Of a DNA stretch of 64,000 nucleotides, positions 12,198 through 24,514 are shown in pieces. The notes under the pieces were generated by a model. It was given only the letters and a program-made list of their open reading frames with translations, had not been told where the DNA came from and ran no database searches. The stretch's first letter is position 1; each line of letters starts with the position of its first letter. Origin of the DNA: Heliocidaris tuberculata. Taxonomy: Eukaryota; Echinodermata; Echinoidea; Camarodonta; Echinometridae. The translations under genes and the position numbers were made by a program. The stretch lies in NCBI GenBank assembly GCA_025618425.1, contig CM046846.1, positions 3,270,642-3,334,641 of the forward strand. Reading direction: 5' to 3'.

Positions 12198-12270
12198 GCC
12201 TCCGTGGCCTAATGGATAAGGCATCGGTCTCCTAAACCGGGGATTGTGGGTTCGAGTCCCACCGGAGGTG
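12198..12270 (+). tRNA. tRNA-Arg (anticodon CCT)
   Basis: The 73-base cloverleaf is complete. The acceptor arm is GCCTCCG paired with CGGAGGT, the D arm GCCT/AGGC, the anticodon stem TCGGT/ACCGG with loop CTCCTAA (anticodon CCT, decoding AGG), and the T arm GTGGG/CCCAC with loop TTCGAGT. Box A (TGGCCTAATGG) and box B (GGTTCGAGTCC) are intact. A run of eight T follows within ten bases, as expected for a Pol III terminator. There is no intron. The clean arms argue for a working gene, not a SINE head. Confidence 0.95.
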
Positions 12271-12278
12271 AACACCAA

Positions 12279-12286
12279 TTTTTTTT
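12279..12286 (+). terminator. Pol III oligo-T terminator of tRNA-Arg
   Basis: Eight consecutive T start nine bases after the tRNA 3' end. Confidence 0.8.
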
Positions 12287-12787
12287 CCTTCTTCTTAGCA
12301 AGGGCCGTAAACTTTTATCTTGAGTGGCTTATAGAAGCCCTGGGGACACTTGTTGATCTTCTTATATTTTTTTGCTTTTAAGTAAACCTGTATTAGAACT
12401 TATTTGATTTGTTTCCCCCTATTAAAAAAAACCCCAAACATACAGCCCCAGCTTGGTTGTAGTTGTCCTAGGGGTTATTTGTGGGGAAGAGGGGGGGGGG
12501 GGGGGAGTGAGGTGTTCACCAAGCCTTATAAAATCGATCTTAAAATCGATTATTGGATCATGAGTTTAGTTTACTGAAATGATGGTCAATGCAGGAGAAA
12601 GTTGTCTGGATATCGAGTATGTTCAGGAGGACCACCCCCCCCCCCCACCCATACTATCACCCTGGACTTTCCGGACTGTCTATACGTCCAAGGACAACCT
12701 CAGGACAACTCGGGACTATCCTCAGACAGAAACAACTACCCTTAGGACAATACCCACATCTGAACAGTCACCCCCAGACAAGTATCC

Positions 12788-12832
<45 letters not shown>

Positions 12833-14299
12833 AATAAATAAATAAATAAAAACACACAACAAAACACTTGTTAGGAAATCATGAAGCTTAATGGGAATCT
12901 TTTTTTTTTAAATTGTAAACAAATTGGGAGTAAAGCCTAAGAACACTGAGATTAATCCCGAGAGTAATGCCTATATAAATTTGTTTTACAAAAAACTCTT
13001 GACTGTTGTCAGACAACGGTGTCATTTTTTCCAGTTGTAACATTCCTTTAGGTAGTTGTCTGGGTATTTTTCCAAGGGTTATTGACCTAGGGGGTAGTTG
13101 TCCTAGGAGGGTAGTTGACCAGGGTGTTTTTTGCGGGGAGTATATGTCGGGAGTGTCTACAAAGTGCATGCCCGTACAAGCTTTATTTTTTAGGGGGGGG
13201 GGGGGTTTCGCCCCTTAAGTAGAGAGATAGGTGCGCGAATCGCGAAGTCCCTTGCGGCCGCGGGCCCTGGAAGCTTAGGGGTTTTAATTGCTCTCCGGTG
13301 CAATCTCTGCCTTATTTCAGAGCATTTTACCCAAAATTTCTGACCAATACATCACAAATAATTTTCTTCTAAAACTTCAAAACCATGGGGAGACCGGCCC
13401 ACATGTGACTGTAGTTCATCACTTTATTGGATATAAAAGTCGAACAAAGAAAAAGAATATACTATTTACTATTATTATATTACTTAGAGTCTACCGTAAC
13501 AGCCAGGGGCGTCGCTAAAACATTTTGAGCGAGTGAAGCGAGCAAGCAATTAAAAAAAAACTTTTTATAGTGAAAATGTACAGAAGTTACATATAGAAGT
13601 TATATAATTATCTGGGAACCTTGCTTCCCATATTTGGATATTCTAGCACCTTGCTGCCCGAATATGAATATCGGAACTTTGAACATCCTCGGGAGGGGGG
13701 GGGGGGGGGGGGGTGGCGGGGGTTGAGTGCAGCTCATTGCCAAAGGGGTGCCTTTTTCCCGAATATAAAAAAATTCCATTGTTCTTGCGAGCGAGCAAAA
13801 TTGTTAAAACTTTTCTTGGTGGAAATAACTAGGAACCTTGCTTCCCAAAATTTGGATATTTTAGCACCTTGCTGCCCGAATATGAATATCGGAACTTTGA
13901 AAATCCGCGGGGCAGGGGAGGGGGGGGGGGGGGGCTACAGCACTTGCCGAAGGGGATGCCTTCAGTTGTCCGAATATTAAAATTCCAGTGTTCTTGCGAG
14001 CGAGCGAGCAAAAAGATTGGCCAGTTTTTCCTTCTTTTTCTTCCCTTCCCTTTTCTTTTCCTTCTTTTCTTTCTGTTTTTGTTTTCCTTTCCTTTCCCTT
14101 TTCTCTTTTCTTTTCTTTTTTCTACTTTCTCTTTTCTCCTTTTCCTTTTTTCTTTCCTCTTCTCTCTTTTTTTTCTTTCAATTTTTGCGATATTTCTTAG
14201 CTCTATTCAACCACAAAAATGACCTCCCCCCCCTTTTTTTTCTAATGGGGGGGGGGGGGGGGGGGGGGTTCGCGCGCACCCCGCGAAGTTTATATGGTA
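12287..14299. other. Repeat-rich region upstream of NFXL1
   Basis: There is no gene here. A G run lies at about 12489-12506, (AT)n at about 12791-12825, and a loose inverted repeat of AGGACAACT/AGTTGTCCT words spans about 12620-13140. Two diverged tandem copies of a unit containing TTGCTGCCCGAATATGAATA sit at about 13610-13760 and 13830-13990; related sequence recurs at about 59300-59440. A pyrimidine tract (TTTTCC words) covers about 14020-14180, followed by a G run at about 14246-14269. Confidence 0.6.
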
Positions 14300-14319
14300 G
14301 TGATATGTGGCACATTATT

Positions 14320-14512
14320 TCTTCGAGTTGGATAGGGTATGCTACCGAAAAGGCACGCTCTTTTGTAGCTAGCGCTGTAGTAGCTATATGCGCCTCTAGC
14401 TTGCTATGCGCCGGCTAGCTCGGTCACGTCAAGGATCAGGAGGACGAAATGTGTCGGTTCCTGCATGCGAGCTACCGGCGAAATGATTTCACCTGAATGC
14501 TGAAGTAATTTG
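14320..14512 (+). promoter_or_regulatory. NFXL1: Candidate NFXL1 promoter/5' non-coding exon
   Basis: This patch is richer in CG than its surroundings (ATGCGCCGGC, GGTCACGTCA, CTACCGGCG) and ends at a strong donor (TTTG|GTGAGT at 14512/14513). The first coding exon of NFXL1 lies behind an acceptor at about 15382, so a non-coding first exon ending here is the natural partner. No TATA box is evident. The transcript start is not visible, so this is inference. Confidence 0.4.
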
Positions 14513-14919
14513 GTGAGTTATTTTGTATTTAAAACTCATTGACAGATGAATTTTGCATACTTGACAATACTGCGGGAAAGAGCATAATATATTTTTGTCA
14601 AAAGCTGGGAAATAGGGTAGCTGCGCAAGATCTTTTTAAAGTTAATATGACGTGTACTTCCTGGCAGTCCGTTGAGCCAGCATGTTGAGTGCAATCCAGG
14701 CGGGCAGATGCCCGTAGTTTGCGGGTAGAGCTACCGCTAGGCGCTGGTTGCCTGTCGCGGTTTTTACGATAGCCACAAGGCACAACGTAAGCCGTTAGCT
14801 GAAGTTAGCCTTGGCTTAATATTATTATTTTAATTTTGTAAGTAAATCACATGTATCAGCTTGAAATTGGACGATTGATTTTATTTCTCCTTCACATCCT
14901 TCTCTTATCTTATTTCTCC

Positions 14920-15159
14920 TTCCTGCTTCCAAGCTTCCTGCTCTTATTCCTCCTCTAGCTCCTCCTCCTCCTCCTCCTCCTCCCTCCTTCCTCTTCTCCT
15001 CCTCCCTTCTTCCTCTTCCCCTTCCTCTTCTCCTTCCTCTTTTCATGGCCATACTTGTTGTTGTTGTTGTTGTTGTTGTTGTTCCTCTTCTCATGGCCAT
15101 ACTTGTTCTTGTTGTTGTTCTTGTTCCTCTTCTTATGGCCATACTTGTTCTTGTTGTTC

Positions 15160-15201
<42 letters not shown>

Positions 15202-15265
15202 TTGTTGTTGTTCTTCTTCCTCTTCTTCTTCTAGCTTCCTCTTCTTCCTCTTCCTCTTTTTCTTC
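14920..15265. repeat. CTCCTC/TTG minisatellite in NFXL1 intron 1
   Basis: Pyrimidine-rich CTCCTCCTC is followed by three tandem copies of a unit with CATGGCCATACTTGTT and then (TTG)n of increasing length (units at about 15042, 15090 and 15136). Open frames through it are low-complexity and not genes. Confidence 0.9.
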
Positions 15266-15390
15266 ATGTAGTTTGACTTACATGTAGTTAAAGGATAATT
15301 TAAAAAAGGTTAAATCAATTATGAATTACCATCCCCTTTCCCATCTGATTCCCATTTTTCTCAGCTTTTTGCTGTAGTGTAGGAAAGGTA

Positions 15391-18300
15391 ATGGCATTTT
15401 CAGCTAAACCAAGCCGTGGTCGTGGACGAGGTAGAGGAAGAGGTGTTGCGAGGGAGACCAACGATGTTGATATATTTGGTCAACAGAAGATCAGCAGAGA
15501 ACCACCACCTGTAAACGCATGGGGAAATCCAGTGCTCACAGGTACATAATGCAACTTATGCAATATAAATAGTCGGTCATTCATGTGGACTCAGAAAATA
15601 TTTTGAATATCCTCACATACAGTTTATGTGATGGGGAAAGAGCGCAGGAAATTTTAGATCTATAACTCCCGTCTTTGAATCTCAGGTATTTAATAGTTTC
15701 TTCTTTTCAGCACAACGCTGCTAATACTATAGTTGCAAACACATTTCCTGAAATCCTTTTACAGAATACTTACTTCACTTGCCCATGAAACCACTAATAA
15801 CAAAAATGTGTAATTGTTTAGGAGAAAGATTTCAGATCGATTGCAAAAATACGTATTTGCTCTGCTTTGCAGATGGAAACAAGAAAAAGGAAAGGCAGCC
15901 AGAGAAGAAAGAAATAACCCCCAAACCAGCTCACACTCGACCACCAGCCCAATCTCAACCACCAGCCTGTACTCAACCATCTTCCCCGTCTCTGCCTGAG
16001 GTTGAAGACGATTCATCTTCTGATGAAGAGTTTGATGATGGCATTGTTAACAATATATTGCAGGCATATGGTGGCAAGTTAGGTATGTACATGCACTCTG
16101 AGAGGGCATTTTATTATTCATTTAAAATATCTGCATAGATCATTTAAAAGATCTGCATAGATGTATGATATAAACGATGTAATCCTTGAGGCTATCCCTG
16201 CCATTTGCTTCCAAACTTTGTGTGCTTCCTTTTGAGGTGCAAGTGGGTATTATGACAAAACAAAATTAGGGATGTGAACCCTTTCGAAGCGCATAGGGAC
16301 GTTATATCATAATGTGATATGCACTATGCAAGAACGGTTTATTATTGTTAACACTGTATAAGGTAAGAGCGCACCAGAATAGGATGTGCACCCAATTTGC
16401 AGTCAGTGGCAAGCATCATTATAACAAAGAACACATTTTGTATGGTTGTCCAAATATCTTTGAAATATTTGATACAGAAGATACACTTTGTATGTTTAAA
16501 ATTATTTTTATATTCGTAATTGTATTTTGTAAATATTCATTGGGAGTTTATTTTCAGATTTATTCCTTTATCATAACCTTCTAATAGCGGCCACAGTAAG
16601 GCATCTATATTTTCTTTGCGAACTACAATCGAATTAAGAGTTGTTGTTGTTGGTTGTATTTTTGGCGTTTCAGTCAAAATTGACTATTTACGCCTAGTCT
16701 TGTTGTTGAGGTAGAATAGTCTAGTCAGTCATTTATTAATATTCCTGGCTTGGAAACTAGTGCGCCTGTGCTTTCACTGATTCACTGCTGGGGATGTATT
16801 GTCACGGCCAACCCTGCTGCGTAAGTTGAGCGGGCTTCTCCATCACTAGGATCTAGGCCACTCAGATACACAGTGTACTGCTATAGCATGACGTCACTCA
16901 AGTTTCGAATTAAGATGGGATATCATGAAAATTTATTCTTTCCGGCATCCTTACATTGGAGGACTACTATAAGAATGACATTTTTGTTATGATATCTACT
17001 AAAGGGAGCCAAGGAGATAATGTACTGTCAGAGAGTAGACAGAATCTGCATGAGGCTTGTCAGTCAGGAGCTAACGACTGTTCTGTGTGTCTCAGCAAGA
17101 TTAGACGTGTTGATCCGGTAAGTGATACCGGCAGCTAATCAGTCATCATATTCTAAAAAAGAATAGAATTAAATGCTATTGTGTTCAGATCCAAATGTGT
17201 TTAGATCCAAATGTGTCAATGATACTGATGGGTCCTTGTTTTTGTTTGGTTTCTTAATATGCACAGATTTCTCTTTGAAAATTGTAATATGCAGACTCTT
17301 GAAGAATAGATAGTCAGCATAGATAGATTAAAACTTAAGTAAAGTTGGAAATGTTCTTTGTATAGAGCCTGGTATATTCAAATTTCATTTCTTATGTATC
17401 CTTCCCAGGTTTGGACATGTGACTCCTGCTTTACAAGTCTCCATCTTCAGTGCATCCAGAAGTGGGCTAAAGAGGGCATTCTCCAGGCAAGCCTTCAGAA
17501 AGATGATGATGATACCTCACCAGTAGAAAACCTCTGGTCATGGTAAGTTGGCACCTCAAATAATGTCTATTATTTGTCTTTTTTGTGTGTATACCAATGG
17601 CTATGAAAGAAAACAGTGCGCTAGTTCCATGGTGTTAAAAATTGATAATTTTGTGAGTTTGAAATGGTTAATGTTATTATGTACAGTTTATGTGAATGTA
17701 TGTTGTTCTTAGAGTATAATATCATCATAGGTATTAATTGATCTATACGATTGAGGAGTTTTTTTCAGAAGTTGTCTATGAGATAAAGATTGAGCAACAT
17801 ATAATTCTGCTTTAGTATTTTCACTTTGTTTTGTTTGTGTCATTTTGCTCTGTAGTCCTAATTGTAGAACAGAGTACCCTATCTCCCAGTGTCCAAGGCA
17901 GTACACCTGTTTCTGTAAGAAGGTAGTTGACCCCCCTCCACACCCCTGGCTCGCACCCCATAGCTGTGGGGATACCTGTAGCCGGTCTCTACGCCCGGAG
18001 TGTGGACACAAATGCCTGCTACTGTGTCATCCAGGTCTGTACAGAGTTTCTACAGCAGAACATGTCATTTAATCAACTTCTAAATTCCTACAGCATCGTT
18101 CTTTGTCATTCTTGGAAAACAATAAGAATTGGGCTTGTACCTCAAGAGATTTCTGTTTTCTATGTTTTAGTAAAACTTCTTCAGAAAATTGATGAGTATG
18201 TTACTCCTTAATATTTTTGTCATAGCCAGTATTGGAAGGGTACCTATAACTGTAACTTATATGTTTCTTATTTTATGATTCAGACCTGAATATGTCATAT

Positions 18301-21300
18301 CTCACTTTCATGGCATTTGCATTTTCGATCACCCATCTTTCAATCTAGTTTAAGAATTAAGTTCACTTGATGTGTAGTCCATATGATTTGGTAGTCCATT
18401 TTATGACCTTCTCCAAATTGACATCTTTGCTTGTTTTCTTTTTCATAGGTGCTTGTCCTCCATGCCCTCAAACAGTAAGAGCTAAGTGTCACTGTGGCAG
18501 CCAAGCAGCCCAGTTGAGACGATGTAGCTCCAGGACTTGGTCTTGCGGGAAGACTTGTTCCAAGGTTCTACTCTGTGGTCAACATACTTGTACTCAAGCA
18601 TGCCATCCAGGTAAGTAGAGTTTGCTGCACAGATTTGTTTTTAAATTATTAGAATAAAGGATAATGGCCCTGTAACACCCCCTCTGGGAATATGGAACGA
18701 AATAAAACATTTTTGCTAGTTGGAAGAATGCTTTGATGTGTTCAGTACCTGGACTGATAAATATGTCTGTAGTAATTTCTATCTAAAGTCCTTCACATGT
18801 AGCATTAGCACCAAGTATTTCTTTAGTTGCAAGATTCACAAGATACATCACATAGTTGCCAATTTCTGTTTGATTACAAATTAAAAAATTAATTTTCTTA
18901 TGTCTTATTGGATTTGCTCAAACCTTTACTGATTTGTTTCTTTAATTTTTATGCTTCTTTTAAAACCAATGTGTAATCAGGTTGGACTTTCCCTTTAAGA
19001 GACTGTGTCTCACAAAGCTATCATATTAAACTTTTTATCCACCATGTAGATGACTGTCCATCTTGCCCTCATACCAGTCAACAGCAGTGTCTGTGTAAGA
19101 AGAAGACAACTCTAAGAGAATGTGCCTCACCAATCTGGGAATGTGGACAGACCTGTGGAAAACCCCTACCATGCGGCCATCATGTGTGTGAGAGAACATG
19201 TCATCAGGGAGGGTGTGGGGAGTGCCCTCGCATGGGGCTCAGGAAGTGCCCCTGTGGAAAAACAGGTATGTTGCTCAATTTCTCTCCCTCTGCTCCCTCT
19301 TTCCTTCATTCCCTCCCCCTCTCTCTTTTTCTCTCTTCCTCTATCTCCTTTGTACTCTCTCTATCTCCCTCATTCTCTCTCTATCTCTCCCTCTCCCTCT
19401 CTCTCTCTCTCCACTCTCTTGCTCTCCTTTATTCCTTCCTTCTATCTCTCCCCTCTTCATCTCTACCCCTCTTCCTCCCTCCCTTTTCTGTCTGTTTATC
19501 TATTTTATGTATTTTTTTTATTCAATTAATTTTAGATCTCTTTGACAATATCTCCATGGGGATGTAAAGTATTTCCTAGGTATTTGTTAGCTCTCAACCA
19601 ATATTAACCTACCCTCCAGTAAATGTTAATGATTCATTTAAATTTTTTTTTTATTGAGACTTTCCTCTAGTGTATTTACTTGATCACATTTGGTGTTGTG
19701 TTGTCAGCTTATTTTCATTCAATTAATCATGCTGTTTTTGGTTGTTTTGCTTTTATACCCTGTAGCATTACAGTTGAAGTGTACAGAAGACATTCCACCA
19801 TGTGGAGATACATGTGATAAGCAGCTACCTTGTGGAATCCATCGATGTACAAGACGCTGCCATACAGGCTCTTGTGAAAGTGTGAGTATGATGGGACATT
19901 GTACCAGCTTATAATCACGTCATTTTAGTATTGTGTGCTTTTAAAATTTTGCCTTTGTGTATTGATATCAGGGCTAGAGAGGCTCAGATGAAGTTGAATA
20001 TACATATCAGTAGGTTTGGCACTAACATACGTGTATGTCCAAGAGTGAATGACCGTCTAGATTCCATAGTGACCTTTCATTTTGACAATTTCCATGAGGA
20101 CATGTAGCTTGACCCTTTTTAACTTTTTCCTTTAAATGACCAGTAACATAAAAGTTTATGTTAGTCCCCAAAATATGAGTAAGTGCAACGCCTTCTGTAA
20201 TATGAGCTTTTGATGATTACATTGTCTCCAGATGTCTAAGAAAAGTGTTGATGTGGAGCAAGAAAGAAGACATTTACCCTGTTGGAGGAGTATAAATGTA
20301 ATATGTCAATAGGTTGTCACCTGTAACATTTATATTTACAGTGTCTCCAGATGTCCAGGAAGAAGTGTCGATGTGGCGCAAGGGAGAAGACATTACCCTG
20401 TCAAGAGGAGTATAAATGTGATCATAAATGTACTAACATCAAGAACTGTAAGAAACACCAGTGTAAAAGAAGGGTAAGCTCTATGTGAGTGATGTGTGTC
20501 TTCTAAAAGCAAATGAATTACACTACTTGGTTGTCAAAGGTAAATTTAGTTAAAATTTTGGTTTTATTGGCATAAATACATCCAAGATTGTAGTTGATGG
20601 ACCGATAATTTTGGGTAAGCAATATGAAACACATTTAATGAATCGGAAAGTGGAAATCTGCATAAGAATATTTTATATGAATTGTATTAGTCATAGAAAT
20701 TTGGATGGTAAAAACAACTGTTTGTAGTCTCATTACGTGTAAAATTACTAACCTTTGAATCTGAGACATGTCTTTGTATTTGAAAGTGTCCATCCTATGT
20801 AGTATTGCATACTAGGTGTGTAAGCTTGTCCATGTTTTTGTGTTGTTTTTTGTAATCTCCAGTGTTGTAGCGGAGACTGTCCTCCATGTGAGCAACAATG
20901 CAACAAGTATCTCCCATGTGGTAACCACAAGTGCCCTTCTCTTTGTCATCCTGGTAATATTGTCTACCTATTATCTAGTGTTGCTCTAAATATTTGTAGT
21001 CAAAGGCATACATTTACATGCATGTATATGTGGGAGAGTATATGTGACCCTCCGCCACAAAACGACCAATAAGTCGCAATTGGAGTTTTAGAGTAAACAG
21101 CTGAAAAGGGTGGTTTGGGGTGGAAATGTTGATTTCAAGTTTTTTGTATTTTCTGAAAGTTCATTTATTAATCTACCATCTGACAAAATTTCAGGTTAAA
21201 ATACCATGTTGAAATATGTTTTTACTCTCATTCAAATTGACCGTGTTTTCCTGGACATTCAAACTTTTTGTGTCAACTTGCTGGGATTGTACTTCACATT

Positions 21301-24300
21301 GCTTTTCTGGTATAGCTTAAAAACTTTGCTCTGTCTAATATTCAAAATCTGAAGAAACAAAGAAATATATCTATTCTGAAGGTATGGAAAGTTTCAAACC
21401 AATCCAATTTGTACTTCACAGTGTATGCTTGAGAGTTTTGACTCAACCTTTTGTGCGACAAACAATAGGACACAGATTAGGTGCTCTTAAATGGTCACTC
21501 TTCTTTAGAGCCCGTTTTCTCTATTGTTTTGGTCATTAGCCTGTCTGACATGTTGACATTCTCATTGTAATTTACAAGGGTTTGCGTAGTCCATACAAGG
21601 CAAGTTATATATTATTTTAAAGCGTAGAATCTAAGCTTTCAAACTGTGTTGAATTTTTAAAAACCCAAATTTACGACTTATTGGTCGTTTTGTGATGACA
21701 TATGCTTGTCTAGACTGATTTCCAGATGGAATGAATTTCACCTCTCAGTAGAGATGACTTAGTTTGAGTCAGGATTAAAATAAAGACTGCTCATCTCATT
21801 TGCCTCTCAGTGAAAGCATTGGAAAGGAATTTTCTGCATACTCCAGACTTAATTTAACTTAATGCATGTATCTGTTAATAGTGAGAAAACATAAAATGGC
21901 TGTAGTATGAACTAATGATGGTGAAAGAGATGATATTTGTCAGGTAAACAACAAAATATTACACACTTGGATTATATCGTATTGACTTGAAGCCCCCTGT
22001 ATTCCACTGGTCAAAAGGTTGAACCCTAACGACACTGAAATGAGATGGAAGCAGTGATGGTTCCTATGCCCTTTTCAGTAAGGATTCTCTAAAGAATACT
22101 GGTTTGTAAAGAATTTATGATAGAAATCCTGTAGCAGAATAGATTTCCCACTTTCTGTATTGGTCATGCAAGTCATGGGGTGAAAATAATTCATATCATT
22201 TATATATTCTATCTTGTTGTTACAGGGAGGTGCTTTCCATGTCCCCTGATGGTAGAGCTCAAGTGTCGATGTGGACACACCAAGATGTCTGTGAGATGTG
22301 GCAGGGAGAAGACAATCAAACCTCCAAAGTGCAGAAAACCTTGCAAGTAAGTCTCTTGTTGCAGCTTCTCTAATATTTCCAAAGAATATGAGTAGATTTG
22401 TATTTTGATATTACTGAAGTTAAATATTGATGCAAGCTGTGTCTTTTGTAGTTTTTGCAATCTCTGTACCCCTTGTTCATCTTACAAACCAGTTTCTGTG
22501 TTCCCTCTTGCAAGTAGAGTTTAAGTGGAGAACCCTCTTTCTGATATACCATGTCAGTTCTCTTCTCATCTCTGCAAGAAACTAACTGTAGATTGCATGT
22601 AAGTCATTGTGAAATCAATCCCTTATGATATGACAGAGCACTGACTAAACAACTTCAAAATGTTACAAATGAGTAAATGAGTAGGTATGCACCAACGAAC
22701 CATATCAAGCCTATTGCAAATTGAGTAACGTCCCACAGTTGTACACCTGAAGAAAGAAAAATAGAGACAAAGAGGGGGAAAGAGAATGGTAATAGGAGAA
22801 CAAAGGGTATGTATCTTATTATTTTCCGCATTATTTGTCAAATTGTCAATGAGCAGTAGAAAACCAAAATTACATTATAAGGAGAAAACTGGAGGTATGA
22901 AAAGGAGAAATATCAGAATGATGAATAGTGAAACAAAAGAAAAACTTGATACTATTATCTACTTGTTTTCTTTCATTTCAGAATACCTCCTAATTGCCAT
23001 CATCCTACCAGAGAAAAACACTTGTGTCATTTCAACAAGTGTCCACCTTGTAAGATGCAGTGTAACAAGACACTCTCCTGTGGCCATACATGTCCAAAGA
23101 AATGCCATGATGCTGTAGTACATAAGAATGTAGAAAACAAGGTAAGTCCTAGCTAAAGCATAGATGGATAAATTTATAATCAAGGAATTTATCATCGCCT
23201 AATTTTACCAACTAGACAATCAAAAGGTAGAAACGATCACATTTGAATTCTAAAAATTCAAGCAAAATATATAGAAGAGTACGGTAACAGAGCAATTTAA
23301 TATTGTATTCAAACATTGTGCGTACTTTTTGTGCAAAAGATGGTTTTGACATAACAAAACAAAACAGAAACAAGCCCAAGACTTACCTGGCATGGCAACT
23401 CACATCAGACTTCACTTTTTGGTGGTTTTTCTGGTGTGATCAGAAATGGGCTCTGGATGGGGTCACTTTCAGACTTGTGACATGAAATTAATCTGAGTTG
23501 ACTTCTCTAACTGAATCTTTAATACTCTGTCTTCTTTATATGAAAAAGAGCAAATAGTGTACGTATCATTTGCATTTTTTTATTCTTTACAAAGTCCTGA
23601 ATAGTGTATCATATTATTTGTAAGAATTTGTTCTTCCTTTTTTTTGTGAGCGAAGCAAACTTCCATGTCATATTCATGTTTGACAAAATAATGAATTGCT
23701 GAATGGATTAGCAAGTTACTCTCCTACCAAACATTTTGTTGACTGAAATTTCTTTTGTGTCTTTCTCTATTTACCAAGGGACCAAGAGCTCCATGGCAGC
23801 CTGCTCCTAAGACAGTGATCAGTATTGTGAATGAGCCATGCCCACCATGCCAGTATCCTATACCTACAGAGTGCTTGGGTAAACATGAGGTAAGCTTCTT
23901 ACTCAACTTTATTACTGAAGCTGCAATGTCTCAGAAAGGTGCAATAAATTTACTTAAAAAGTATTTTATTATGCCTCCGCCCACCGAAGGGAGAGGAAGA
24001 GGCATTGTGTTTTCGGGTTTTCCGTCCGTCTGTCCGTCCGTCCGTATGTACGTCCATCCCGTTTTAGTTCTCACAATAACTTGAGAACCATTTGGCAGAT
24101 CAACTTCAAACTTGGCTCATGTATGCATATGGGAGGGACAATGATCTGATTAGATTTCAAGGTCAAAGGTCCAAAGGTGACAGAGGTTATTGTGTATATG
24201 AAAATGGCTTGTTCTCACGATAACTTAAGAACCATTTGGCGAATCAACTTCAAACTTGTATGCATATGGTAAGGACAATGATCTGATTAGATTTCGGGGT

Positions 24301-24477
24301 CAAAGGTGACAGGTGACGGGTTATTGTGTATATGAAAATGGCTTGTTCTCACGATAACTTAAGAACCATTTGGCGAATCAACTTCAAACTTGGCTCATGC
24401 ATGCATAAGGGAGTGATGATGATCTGAGTTGATTTTGGGGTCATGAGGTCAAAGGTCAAAGGTCACAGAGGTCATTA

Positions 24478-24514
<37 letters not shown>

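Noticed and set aside
13255..13280. Cloning-vector polylinker contamination (GCGGCCGCGGGCCC near an AAGCTT site)
   Set aside because: Flanking sequence continues as ordinary genomic repeat with no vector backbone; the match is short and could be chance.
14825..15287. Poly-Val/Leu and poly-Thr/Gly frames
   Set aside because: They are produced by the TTG/CTC minisatellite in NFXL1 intron 1.
15759..16138. Single-exon ORF 15779-16138 as an independent gene
   Set aside because: Its conserved part is NFXL1 exon 2 (15873-16082), bounded by consensus splice sites; the ends are intron.
19122..19567. Open frames that extend the NFXL1 exon into a Ser/Leu/Pro-rich tail
   Set aside because: The exon ends at a good donor after 19265 and joins the next exon in phase; the tail is CT-repeat sequence.
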